NCBI GenBank assembly: GCA_002070215.1
Contig: MWCV01000001.1
Coordinates: 62,001-126,000, forward strand
Length of the DNA: 64,000 nt
From: Chloroflexi bacterium ADurb.Bin180
GTDB taxonomy: Bacteria > Chloroflexota > Anaerolineae > UBA2200
Direction of reading: 5' to 3'
The notes under the pieces are model-generated. The model worked only from the letters and a program-made list of their open reading frames with translations. It did no database searches and was not told the origin of the DNA. Shown here piece by piece: positions 1 to 7,711 of the stretch (its first letter is position 1; each line of letters starts with the position of its first letter). The translations under genes and the position numbers were made by a program.

Positions 1-2
1 TT

Positions 3-365
3 GTTCCGCACACTCTCGCCGACAGTATTTCAGTGGGCATTCCGCGCGACGCCATCAAGGCGCTGCGCGCCGTCAGGCGTACCGGGGGCCAGTTTGTCAC
101 GGTGAGCGATGAGGAGATTCTGGACGCCATGCGCGTTCTGGCCCGCAACACAGGGGTCTTTGGTGAGCCGGCCGGCGTTACCAGCTTTGCCGGCCTGCGC
201 AAACTCGTCGCTCAGGGCAAGATTGCTCCAGAGGAGTGCGTAGTTGTCCTCATCACCGGCAACGGCCTCAAAGACGTACAGAATGCGATTCAGGCTGCCG
301 GCAAGCCTTATCTGATTGAGCCGACCCTGTCTGCCCTGCGCGACCTGATGCAGCACATCCACTAG
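3..365 (+). CDS. thrC: Threonine synthase, C-terminal part (cut by window edge)
   Basis: The reading frame is already open at base 3, so the gene starts upstream of the window. About 120 C-terminal residues are present. They begin with a PHTLADSISVGIPRD stretch and contain TGNGLKD, both typical of the C-terminal half of threonine synthase. This PLP enzyme converts O-phosphohomoserine to threonine in the cytoplasm. The PLP lysine lies outside the window. The stop is directly followed by the stop of the convergent next gene, with no spacer and no clear terminator. The identification rests on the conserved tail; a related fold-type II PLP enzyme is possible but less likely. Confidence 0.85.
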   Translation, partial: VPHTLADSISVGIPRDAIKALRAVRRTGGQFVTVSDEEILDAMRVLARNTGVFGEPAGVTSFAGLRKLVAQGKIAPEECVVVLITGNGLKDVQNAIQAAGKPYLIEPTLSALRDLMQHIH

Positions 366-2327
366 CTAGGGTGCTGCTGTCTCCTGCTTGTCAAAGGTAT
401 CGGCGAGATACCGGCCTCCGGCGTTCCAGAACATCCAGCCGAATGCCTCGGCATCTTCGGCGGCCTGCTTTTGCATGCGCATCTCCTTCACCCCGTACTC
501 CATACCCTTCCAGGAGTAGTGCTGCAGCCACGGCCGTACGCGCGTGTTCGTCCGCTTGGCGAGTTCAACACAACTGCGGTAGACAACTTCATAAGGGTGG
601 AGCAAAGGCTCGTCCAGACCGAGATTCCCCTTGGTGAAGGTTGCCGGGTAGAGCATGGGCGACAAGTAGTCCATCGATGGAGCAATGTCAATCACCCGCT
701 GGCCAATGCCCATATCCTGCTCTGGCTCCACCCAGGGTGTTAACCCAAAAAGGTCCGCCGAAAGCAGCACCCCCATTGGGCTCAGCTCTGAGCGCAGACG
801 GGCACAGAACTCGCGGATCGTTCGCGTGCGCGATTCGACCGTGCTCTCCTGACTGTACACCGCATGTTTGACCGACCCATCAGATGGAAACCTGATATAG
901 TCAAACTGCAGCTCGTCAAACCCGAGCGCCGCTACCTCTTTCGATAGGCCAATCAAATAGTCCTGCACCTCACTGAGGAAGGGATCACACCAGGTTGATC
1001 CCTCGGTGTCCACGTAGATCTGCCCATCGGTTTTGTGTACAGCCCACTCGGGATAGGCCGCTACCACCATTGGATCCTTGAAGAGCACTATCCTGGCGAT
1101 GGTGTAGATGCCCTTCTCCCTGCACATAGCCAGGAAGTGATGGATATCCATACAGTCGGGCTGATATGCCCCGCTGCGCTTGGTCTCTGGCAGCGCACTC
1201 GGAAAGGCGAGCCACCCGCGGTCGTTCTTCACGTCCACGACTACTGCGTTGAGCTCTGTCTCGTCCACCAGCTTGAGCAGCTCGGCGATGCGCTCCTCAA
1301 TGGTCAGTAGTCCCAGGGGTATGTAGATGCCCCGCACCTCAAATGGCTGCAGGGCAACGTCTAGCACCGTGGTGCGCTCTACTGCCAGCGCAATGGGCTC
1401 GTGGTCCACTGCCGTGACCGCGACGGTGATGGCCATCGGCAAGTCCGCCAACACATACCGACCATCCTCGGACGTCTGAGTCATTGTGATGATCTGGCCA
1501 CTGTTAAGGGCGCGCACGAGCGCACCACCCACCGGCGCCCCTGTCCTGCTATCCCGTACCGTGCCGCTCAGGGTGTTCGGACGAAGCGCCAGGTGCACTA
1601 CTGGCTCGGCCCCATAACTGGCCACAGTGGCCGCGTAACCAGCGGCACTCACCTCAAGCGTAGCGCCCGCCACCAGTCGCCTGACAGTCGCGGTTCCGGT
1701 TTTGTCCGTAACGTGCTCTGCGCCACCAATCGCTACCGTGGCTCCGCTCACCGGCTGCCCGGTGTACTCGTCCATCACCAGGACTTTAGCTTTGCTGGGC
1801 TGGAGAGTCAACTCTTGACTGTCCCGCCCTTCCCAATGGCTCTCCACCGGTTCGAATCCCGGCATCGATGCGCTCAGCACCGCCCCCGCGTGCACGCGGC
1901 GAAACGTACACGTGCCTTCCTCGTCGGCCGTGCATTGCTCACCATTGCAGGCTACGGCGGCGCCAACCAACGCAGCCCCTGCCTCACCGTCACGTACCAC
2001 GCAGCGCACCCGGTTCGGCACCAACTCTACCGAAACTAGCACACTGGCCCCGGGCAACGGTCCTCGCGGAACCTCTGTCCGCGCCTCCGTGTAGCCGTCC
2101 GCCTGTACCGCGACCCACCGGTCCTGCCACAACCAACCCAGGGCGAATTGCCCCTCTGGCCCTACCCCGAGCGTTGTTCCTCCCAGGGTGATCGTAGCAG
2201 TGGAGACCGCCTGGCCGGTCAGTTCGTCACGAACGACCCCAGAGACCATGCGTGGGTAGCCGATCCACATGGCTCCCACGCTGACAACAGCAGTTAGCAG
2301 CAGAGCAAGCAACAGCGCGCGGCGCAT
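366..2327 (-). CDS. Putative surface glycoside hydrolase (DUF4015) with carboxypeptidase-regulatory-like repeats
   Basis: A 653-residue protein. An N-terminal hydrophobic anchor (MRRALLLALLLTAVV) is followed by about four beta-sandwich repeats of the carboxypeptidase-regulatory type over residues 30-330, each opening with a V(R)D-x-TG-x-(A/P)V pattern. The C-terminal half carries motifs of the putative glycosyl hydrolase family DUF4015: VVVDVKND, FDYIRFPSDG near residue 472, ADLFGLTPW and PMLYPATF. It is probably exported and anchored outside the membrane. The substrate is unknown. The start at 2327 was chosen because GGAAGG lies six bases ahead of it; another ATG at 2333 touches that ribosome site and is less likely. 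Confidence 0.75.
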   Translation of the reverse strand: MRRALLLALLLTAVVSVGAMWIGYPRMVSGVVRDELTGQAVSTATITLGGTTLGVGPEGQFALGWLWQDRWVAVQADGYTEARTEVPRGPLPGASVLVSVELVPNRVRCVVRDGEAGAALVGAAVACNGEQCTADEEGTCTFRRVHAGAVLSASMPGFEPVESHWEGRDSQELTLQPSKAKVLVMDEYTGQPVSGATVAIGGAEHVTDKTGTATVRRLVAGATLEVSAAGYAATVASYGAEPVVHLALRPNTLSGTVRDSRTGAPVGGALVRALNSGQIITMTQTSEDGRYVLADLPMAITVAVTAVDHEPIALAVERTTVLDVALQPFEVRGIYIPLGLLTIEERIAELLKLVDETELNAVVVDVKNDRGWLAFPSALPETKRSGAYQPDCMDIHHFLAMCREKGIYTIARIVLFKDPMVVAAYPEWAVHKTDGQIYVDTEGSTWCDPFLSEVQDYLIGLSKEVAALGFDELQFDYIRFPSDGSVKHAVYSQESTVESRTRTIREFCARLRSELSPMGVLLSADLFGLTPWVEPEQDMGIGQRVIDIAPSMDYLSPMLYPATFTKGNLGLDEPLLHPYEVVYRSCVELAKRTNTRVRPWLQHYSWKGMEYGVKEMRMQKQAAEDAEAFGWMFWNAGGRYLADTFDKQETAAP

Positions 2328-2562
2328 ATCCATCCTTCCGAGTTTCAGGCAATATAGTGGCAATTTGGCTTTCCACCAAAAAGACGGCGCAGCGGCTCTC
2401 AATTGACGATAACAATTCTTAAAACTAGATGATCATCGCTACCACCCCTCAGTTGGCCCGAAAACCATAGGTCTAGTGCTTGATCTCTTGTCTGCCACTA
2501 GCCATTGTGTGTCATCGTCACGCCAAGGTCTGCCCAAGCAGGCTGAGCTGGCTTGACTTCTG

Positions 2563-2591
2563 TTGCGTTCACTCTGTTGCCAGCGTACAAT
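2563..2591 (+). promoter_or_regulatory. Probable dnaA promoter
   Basis: TTGCGT at 2563-2568 and TACAAT at 2586-2591 are separated by 17 bases, in the 350-base gap between the divergent upstream gene and dnaA. Transcription would start near 2598, about 80 bases before the dnaA ATG. Nothing else was recognised in the gap 2328-2679. Confidence 0.45.
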
Positions 2592-2679
2592 AGCCTTACG
2601 GTGGAGCGGGCTGGCGACCGTACTGTTCTTCATCTCTTATTCTCCCGCTGCCTTTATCGATTCCTCTGGGGGCATTACT

Positions 2680-4053
2680 ATGAATGCTGACCAAGCATGG
2701 CAGGCAGCCCTCGGTGAGCTACAGTTGCAGCTCACCAAACCGACCTTTGACACCTGGGTCAAGAGCACTTATGTGATCAGCTGGGAGGATGGCACCTTTG
2801 TCATTGGCGTGCACAACGGCTACGCCAAGGACTGGCTGGAGAACCGGCTGCTCACCACCATCAAGCGCACACTCACCGGAATCATTGGCCGCAGTGTCGA
2901 GGTGAGCTTTGTCGTCCGCCCTCGCCGGCCCAAGGTTGTTTCGCCCGACCCTTTGCTCACGGCAGACTATGCCGCTGAACCAACGGTGCAGACCGGGAAC
3001 CCGGCAGCTCCTTCATTCAACACTTTCCTCAATCCCAAGCTCACCTTTGACGCTTTCATCGTTGGCAACTCTAACCTGCTTGCGCACGCCGCCGCCAGGT
3101 CCGTTGCCGAAAACCTGGCCAAGCAGTACAACCCGCTCTTTGTCTACGGCGGCACCGGCCTTGGCAAGACTCACCTTCTCCAGGCAATAGGCAATCAAGC
3201 GCTCACCACCACTCCCAACGTCCTCTATGTCTCATCCGAGACCTTTACCAACGAGCTGATCAATGCTATCCGCACCCAGAGCACGGACGAGTTTCGCGCC
3301 AAGTATCGCAATCAGGTCGACTTACTGTTGATCGATGATATTCAGTTCATCGCTGGCAAAGAGAGCACTCAGGAAGAGTTCTTCCACACTTTCAACACGT
3401 TGCATCAGGGCGGCAAGCAGATCGTACTGTCCAGCGATCGCCCACCTAGGGCTATTATGACCCTCGAGGACCGGCTTCGGTCACGTTTTGAAATGGGATT
3501 GATTGTCGATATCCAGCCACCCGGTTTTGAGATGCGGATGGCCATTCTGCGCACCAAGGCCGAGGCCTGCCCCATCGCTATTCCGCCCGAGGTCATCGAG
3601 TTCATCGCCACCAAGTTCCAGAGCAACGTCCGTGAGCTAGAAGGGGCACTGACGCGCGTGGTGGCGCACGCCCAGCTCACCCAGTCCACACTGACCATGG
3701 AACTAGCCTCCGCAGTGCTGCAGGATATCCTCACTCGCTCCGACTCGGTCTCGGCAGATCAGGTCATTGACGCAGTCTGCCGCTACTACTCTATCGATCC
3801 CGACACGCTAAAGGGACGTGGCCGCAGTCAGGAAGTCGCCCTTGCTCGTCAGGTAGCCATGTTCCTGCTAAAGCAAGAGCTGGATTATTCCCTCCCCAAG
3901 ATCGGCGACACCCTGGGCGGCCGTGACCACACCACCGTTCTCTACGGCTGTGACAAGATCAAGGCCGCCATCGAGGAAGACGATTCCCTCCGCCGCGATG
4001 TCCTCGCTATCAAGGAACACCTCTACAAAGAGCGCGCCCCGTCAACACGTTAG
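2680..4053 (+). CDS. dnaA: Chromosomal replication initiator protein DnaA
   Basis: A 457-residue initiator ATPase that binds DnaA boxes and opens oriC. The N-terminal domain I is followed by a linker, then the AAA+ core with Walker A GGTGLGKTH near residue 156 and Walker B LLLIDDIQF near 214. The C-terminal helix-turn-helix has the family signature GGRDHTTVLYG near 413. The frame is open further upstream, but the ATG at 2680 fits the family N-terminus and has a GGGGG stretch just ahead. The usual neighbour dnaN is absent; downstream lies a DnaA-box cluster and then a metallophosphatase gene. Confidence 0.97.
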   Translation: MNADQAWQAALGELQLQLTKPTFDTWVKSTYVISWEDGTFVIGVHNGYAKDWLENRLLTTIKRTLTGIIGRSVEVSFVVRPRRPKVVSPDPLLTADYAAEPTVQTGNPAAPSFNTFLNPKLTFDAFIVGNSNLLAHAAARSVAENLAKQYNPLFVYGGTGLGKTHLLQAIGNQALTTTPNVLYVSSETFTNELINAIRTQSTDEFRAKYRNQVDLLLIDDIQFIAGKESTQEEFFHTFNTLHQGGKQIVLSSDRPPRAIMTLEDRLRSRFEMGLIVDIQPPGFEMRMAILRTKAEACPIAIPPEVIEFIATKFQSNVRELEGALTRVVAHAQLTQSTLTMELASAVLQDILTRSDSVSADQVIDAVCRYYSIDPDTLKGRGRSQEVALARQVAMFLLKQELDYSLPKIGDTLGGRDHTTVLYGCDKIKAAIEEDDSLRRDVLAIKEHLYKERAPSTR

Positions 4054-4500
4054 CCCCACCCTGTGGATAACTGCCTAATAACTGTGGATAACTATCCCCT
4101 CTATGGGGATAACCAGGCCTTTTGCAGCCCCCGAACCGCCCGTTATACGTCAACCTGGCGATGTGCTCCCCTAACTGTAGGGCCAGACCAGCCGTTCTTC
4201 CCAAGTCCTAGTGTACCCTCTCCAGATTCTGGTCTGTTCCAGCGGTAGTTCACTTATCCCGGAGTTATCCACAGGGGGTGTGGGCATTCGGCAGTGTCTT
4301 GCCCGGAGTCTCGCCCACCACTGGTGGTGGCATTCTGGACTCAACACTAAAGGTGGTGGATGCTCCCAGGGTTCCTGTTTTCTCCCCACTATCCACTCCC
4401 CCTACTACGACTATTACTTACTCATATACCATATGGGGATAAGATATGAGGACACACGGGTAGGAACCGAGAAGGAAAAGGGGGTATAATTGGAGCTACG
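4054..4500 (+). other. Candidate chromosomal replication origin (oriC) with DnaA boxes
   Basis: The 467-base gap after dnaA has no gene but many DnaA-box sequences. Perfect boxes (TTATCCACA or its complement) are at 4062-4070, 4083-4091 and 4265-4273. Near-matches of the form TGGGGATAA or TTATCCC are at 4104-4112, 4254-4262 and 4434-4442. The boxes occur in both orientations. An AT-rich stretch at about 4411-4450 next to the last box could be the unwinding element. A TATAAT at 4485-4490 may serve the following gene. Position beside dnaA and box density support origin function; this is inferred, not shown. Confidence 0.8.
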
Positions 4501-4520
4501 CTCTATCGTGTGAGGTACTC

Positions 4521-5249
4521 GTGCGTTACCTGATCCTGTCTGACATTCATGGCAACTTGCCGGCGTTTGAGGCAGTACTGGCGGACGCGGGTCAGTTCGA
4601 CCAGATTTGGTGTCTTGGCGACATCATTGGCTACGGGCCTCAACCAAATGAGTGCATTGCCAGATTGCGCCAATTCGCCCACAGTTGTGTGGCCGGGAAT
4701 CACGACTGGGCGGCCATCAACAAGCTTGATATCTCGGCTTTCAATCCTGAGGCGCGAAAGGCTTGTCTGTGGACCAGGGAGCAGCTCACGCCAGAGCATT
4801 GGGAGTATATCGAACGTCTTCCAGAAAAGCTGGTCGAGGGCAACTTTACGCTGGTTCACGGCAGCCCACGCTATCCCATCTGGGAGTACATGACTCACCC
4901 CTCTGTTGCAGCCGCCAACCTGGCCTGCTACGACACGGCTTACTGCTTGTTTGGCCATACTCACATTCCGGTCGTCTATGTCGACAACGGGTCACCGCGA
5001 GAGACCGAAACGCTGACTATGCCGATCGGACAAGCGGTTTTGTTGCCTGATCAGCGGTGGCTCATCAACCCCGGGGGTGTTGGTCAACCACGTGATGGTG
5101 ATCCTCGCGCGGCCTATCTGATCTACGACCAGGAAACGAATATGCTGCAGCAGCGCCGTGTAGAATATCCCATTGAGGAGACCCAGAGACTGATGGCTGT
5201 CCGCCATCTGCCAGACAGGCTGGCGGCTCGTCTACTGTTTGGATGGTGA
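4521..5249 (+). CDS. Metallophosphoesterase family protein
   Basis: A 242-residue cytoplasmic protein of the calcineurin-like phosphoesterase superfamily (YfcE/MJ0936-like group). The metal-binding motifs are in order: LSDIHGN at residues 6-12, GDIIGYGP near 33, GNHD near 58 and GHTHIP near 143. These coordinate two metal ions for phosphate-ester cleavage. The substrate cannot be read from sequence; relatives act as phosphodiesterases or phosphatases. Translation starts at GTG 4521, with GAGG five bases upstream. It sits just after the candidate oriC, which is probably coincidence of position. Confidence 0.85.
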   Translation: MRYLILSDIHGNLPAFEAVLADAGQFDQIWCLGDIIGYGPQPNECIARLRQFAHSCVAGNHDWAAINKLDISAFNPEARKACLWTREQLTPEHWEYIERLPEKLVEGNFTLVHGSPRYPIWEYMTHPSVAAANLACYDTAYCLFGHTHIPVVYVDNGSPRETETLTMPIGQAVLLPDQRWLINPGGVGQPRDGDPRAAYLIYDQETNMLQQRRVEYPIEETQRLMAVRHLPDRLAARLLFGW

Positions 5250-5330
5250 GCGTTGCGTGTGGCGTCCCGGGGGAACTGGAAGGCACAGCGCCGCGTCTGA
5301 TGTCTGAGGGTGGCAAAGGAGGAAGTGACG

Positions 5331-6200
5331 ATGAGATCTGAACAATACCGTCTGTTCGCTGTGATGCTGCTTTTGGCTGTGCTGGTCGCATCATGTGCAC
5401 CGGCCAGGAGCAGCTCGCCCTCCCTCGTGGCACCGCCATCATCTGGTGATGCGGGGAAAAGCAATGGGTACTCGGGATCCTCCTCAAGTCCGTCACAAGA
5501 GTCGACAAGTGAGCGGATGATTGTGCGTACAGCCAATTTGTCGATGGTGGTGAAGGATGCAAACGCAACCGTTGAGCAGATACGGACTATCCTGGGCGAG
5601 GTTGACGGCTACGTAGTCAATCTGCAGCTGTGGAGGGATCAGAACCAACTGCGAGGAACCATAACCGTGCGCGTCCCGGCCAAGACGCTCGATGATACAC
5701 TAAGGCGATTCAAGGGATTGGCGGTAAAGGTAGAGCGAGAGACGGGGACCAGTCAGGATGTCAGTGAAGAGTATTCTGATCTGGGGGCGCAGCTTCGTAA
5801 CCTTGAAGCTACGGAGAAAGAACTCCAGGAGCTTTTGACCACGGTGCGTGAAAAGACCGGTAAGGCAGAAGACATCATGGCTGTCTACCGTGAGTTGACG
5901 CAAATTCGCGGCCAAATCGAGGGGATCAAGGGGCGCATGGTGTATCTGGAACGCACTGCCGCTATGTCAGCCGTCACCATAGAGTTGATTCCGGACGTTC
6001 TGGCTGAGCCAATTACCGTGGGTGGATGGAGACCGTCCGAAACAGTTGCCCGTGCGCTGAAAGCGCTGATGCAGACAGCAAAATGGCTGGTAGATGCGGC
6101 GATATGGATCATCCTGTACATCGCACCAGTGCTGCTACTGATAGCTCTGCCGTTCCTGGCGATTGGATATCTGTGGAGAAAGCGCCGCAAGGCCAAGTAG
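5331..6200 (+). CDS. DUF4349-domain lipoprotein
   Basis: A 289-residue protein with a lipoprotein signal ending in VASC (lipidated Cys22), then a Ser/Pro-rich spacer. A DUF4349 region follows (IVRTANLSMVVKD, then YVVNLQLW, then SQDVSEEYSDL). A coiled-coil stretch with Glu/Leu repeats covers roughly residues 145-190. A C-terminal membrane helix at about 255-280 ends in a basic tail (RKRRKAK). The family is of unknown function and usually lies at the cell surface. The start has an AGGAGG ribosome site 7 bases upstream; a strong terminator follows the gene. Confidence 0.8.
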   Translation: MRSEQYRLFAVMLLLAVLVASCAPARSSSPSLVAPPSSGDAGKSNGYSGSSSSPSQESTSERMIVRTANLSMVVKDANATVEQIRTILGEVDGYVVNLQLWRDQNQLRGTITVRVPAKTLDDTLRRFKGLAVKVERETGTSQDVSEEYSDLGAQLRNLEATEKELQELLTTVREKTGKAEDIMAVYRELTQIRGQIEGIKGRMVYLERTAAMSAVTIELIPDVLAEPITVGGWRPSETVARALKALMQTAKWLVDAAIWIILYIAPVLLLIALPFLAIGYLWRKRRKAK

Positions 6201-6223
6201 TAGAGTCGGTTGAACAGTACAAC

Positions 6224-6266
6224 ACAACCCCCTGCCCTAACGTAAGAGGCAGGGGGTTGTTGTTTG
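6224..6266 (+). terminator. Rho-independent terminator after the DUF4349 gene
   Basis: A 13-bp perfect stem ACAACCCCCTGCC (6224-6236) pairs with GGCAGGGGGTTGT (6248-6260), followed by TGTTTG. It could also stop transcripts coming from the opposite side. Confidence 0.8.
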
Positions 6267-6293
6267 CGTCAATTGCGTTGTGGAGTAGAGATG

Positions 6294-6905
6294 CTACGAA
6301 CTGATCAGGTCGAGGGCGGTGCGAATATCCTGAGCTATCATCTGCCTCTTGCTCTTCTCAATGAAAAAGCTGGGACCTGCCTGGAGATAGGAGGGAAGAG
6401 CACGGATTTGGTGAAAGTAGTAACTTCCGTCGCGGATCTTGTAGGTGGATCCTGCCGGTATGACGCGTGGTAAGCCAGCCTGTCGAGCAATGTCATTGAT
6501 GGAGCGGATGGCGACGTCCCCCATGAGCAGTAGAACACGGACGTTGGGAAAGAGGTCCATCTCCTGCTTCAGTAGAGTGGAGCAGGTCCTGGTGGTCTGT
6601 GTGGCAACGGAGTAGCCAGTCTTGCCGCACTTGACGGCTGTGGTAAGGTAGATGCCCATGCGTACGATGTCAGAGATGTCGGTGACGCCAGCTCCAGCGT
6701 CGCGAAAGGCCTGAACTGTGGTCTGAGCAAAGAGTGGGTTTCCGGTAGCATAGTAGTGATCAGAGGGGCTAGAAGGGGCGGCCTCGGAGATCAGGATGGC
6801 CAGGATGCGTGCCGGGTCGAGGTCGATGTTGGGAATCAGGTAGGAGTCATGGTTAACGTCGTGGCAAGTCAAGTTCTGGCAGCAGATATGTTCACTGGGG
6901 CGCAT
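6294..6905 (-). CDS. Uracil-DNA glycosylase superfamily protein, diverged
   Basis: A 203-residue protein resembling the uracil-DNA glycosylase superfamily: LISEAAPSS near residue 38 stands where motif A (GEAPG) is expected, NPLFAQTTVQAF matches the following helix, and VLLLMGDVAIRSI matches the core strand-helix. The usual second motif (H-P-S) is replaced by LPS near the C-terminus. Three cysteines in the first 14 residues might bind metal, but the four-Cys cluster of family 4 enzymes is not evident. It may be a base-excision enzyme of altered specificity. The ATG at 6905 is preceded by AGGAGA and overlaps the preceding gene by 14 bases. Confidence 0.6.
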   Translation of the reverse strand: MRPSEHICCQNLTCHDVNHDSYLIPNIDLDPARILAILISEAAPSSPSDHYYATGNPLFAQTTVQAFRDAGAGVTDISDIVRMGIYLTTAVKCGKTGYSVATQTTRTCSTLLKQEMDLFPNVRVLLLMGDVAIRSINDIARQAGLPRVIPAGSTYKIRDGSYYFHQIRALPSYLQAGPSFFIEKSKRQMIAQDIRTALDLISS

Positions 6906-7617
6906 GTTCGTCTCCTGCGGAGGAAATTGGCAAGTCCTCAACAGGGGACTCTACCGCAGGCAATGAAGCCTCGTCCTCCCCTGATGTTAGTGTGTCGGGT
7001 GGTGAGTCCTCGATCTTGACGTTGAGAGATGGCTTGAGCAGATCTGGTTCGTGGGGACCAAAGTGGATGATTACACCTGGTGGCAGCAAAACCAATTCGT
7101 ACTGTATGGCGCGGTAGCCATAGTTGGTGGTGATGTTGGCGGCAAAGTCAGTAGCCCGGGCCAGCAGGTGCAGAACCTTGTCCTGAAAACCGGTGAGCGG
7201 AAGCTGGCGTTCCTTCAAGAGGGCGTCCAGGCTTTCACCGAGATAGGCATCCTGCTGCTCGATAATCACGGCCAGGCTGGGGGCTATCGACAGAGTAACA
7301 TCAATGTTGCAGACGACAAAGCCAAGCTGCTTGAGAATGGGCTCCAGCTCGGCAACCTGTGGGATGAGTGCTGCTGCCTGGTGTGCAATCTCGGTGGCTT
7401 TGCGCTGGGTTTCATCCAGTGCAACCTGGAGTTTGTCGCGGGTCTCGCTGAGGAGCTGCTTGCCAGATACGGCAGCCTCTGCCGCCTGAACCTTGGCCAT
7501 GGCGACTTGAGCCTGGAGTTGGTGCTGGAGCGAGTCACGCATGGAGTCCAGCTTTTTGAGGCTGGCAGCTTCTCCAACATGCGCTTTGGCCTGATCGACG
7601 ATGCTGCGGAGTTTCAT
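6892..7617 (-). CDS. Conserved hypothetical protein with coiled coil and acidic tail
   Basis: A 241-residue protein not recognised as a named family. Residues 1-90 are rich in Ala, Gln, Lys and Glu, with heptad-like spacing that suggests a long coiled coil. The middle part (about 95-190) is a mixed alpha/beta region containing TNYGYRAIQYELVLLPPGV. The last 45 residues are Pro, Glu, Asp and Ser rich and probably disordered. No signal peptide or membrane helix is seen. ATG 7617 has GAGGAGG upstream; an ATG at 7635 is also open. It overlaps the glycosylase-like gene, so the two are probably co-transcribed. Confidence 0.55.
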   Translation of the reverse strand: MKLRSIVDQAKAHVGEAASLKKLDSMRDSLQHQLQAQVAMAKVQAAEAAVSGKQLLSETRDKLQVALDETQRKATEIAHQAAALIPQVAELEPILKQLGFVVCNIDVTLSIAPSLAVIIEQQDAYLGESLDALLKERQLPLTGFQDKVLHLLARATDFAANITTNYGYRAIQYELVLLPPGVIIHFGPHEPDLLKPSLNVKIEDSPPDTLTSGEDEASLPAVESPVEDLPISSAGDEHAPQ

Positions 7618-7711
7618 GGGAACCTCCTCTGCCATCAGGTTGGGTCAGGTATGCCGCGTTTGGCCACTGTTCGGGGAGAACAGGGGGCTGGTGGACGGTG
7701 TGAAGGTACTG

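Noticed and set aside
4211-4489. Open frame of 92 codons inside the oriC-like region
   Set aside because: It has no ribosome site, overlaps several DnaA boxes, and its protein composition is not gene-like.
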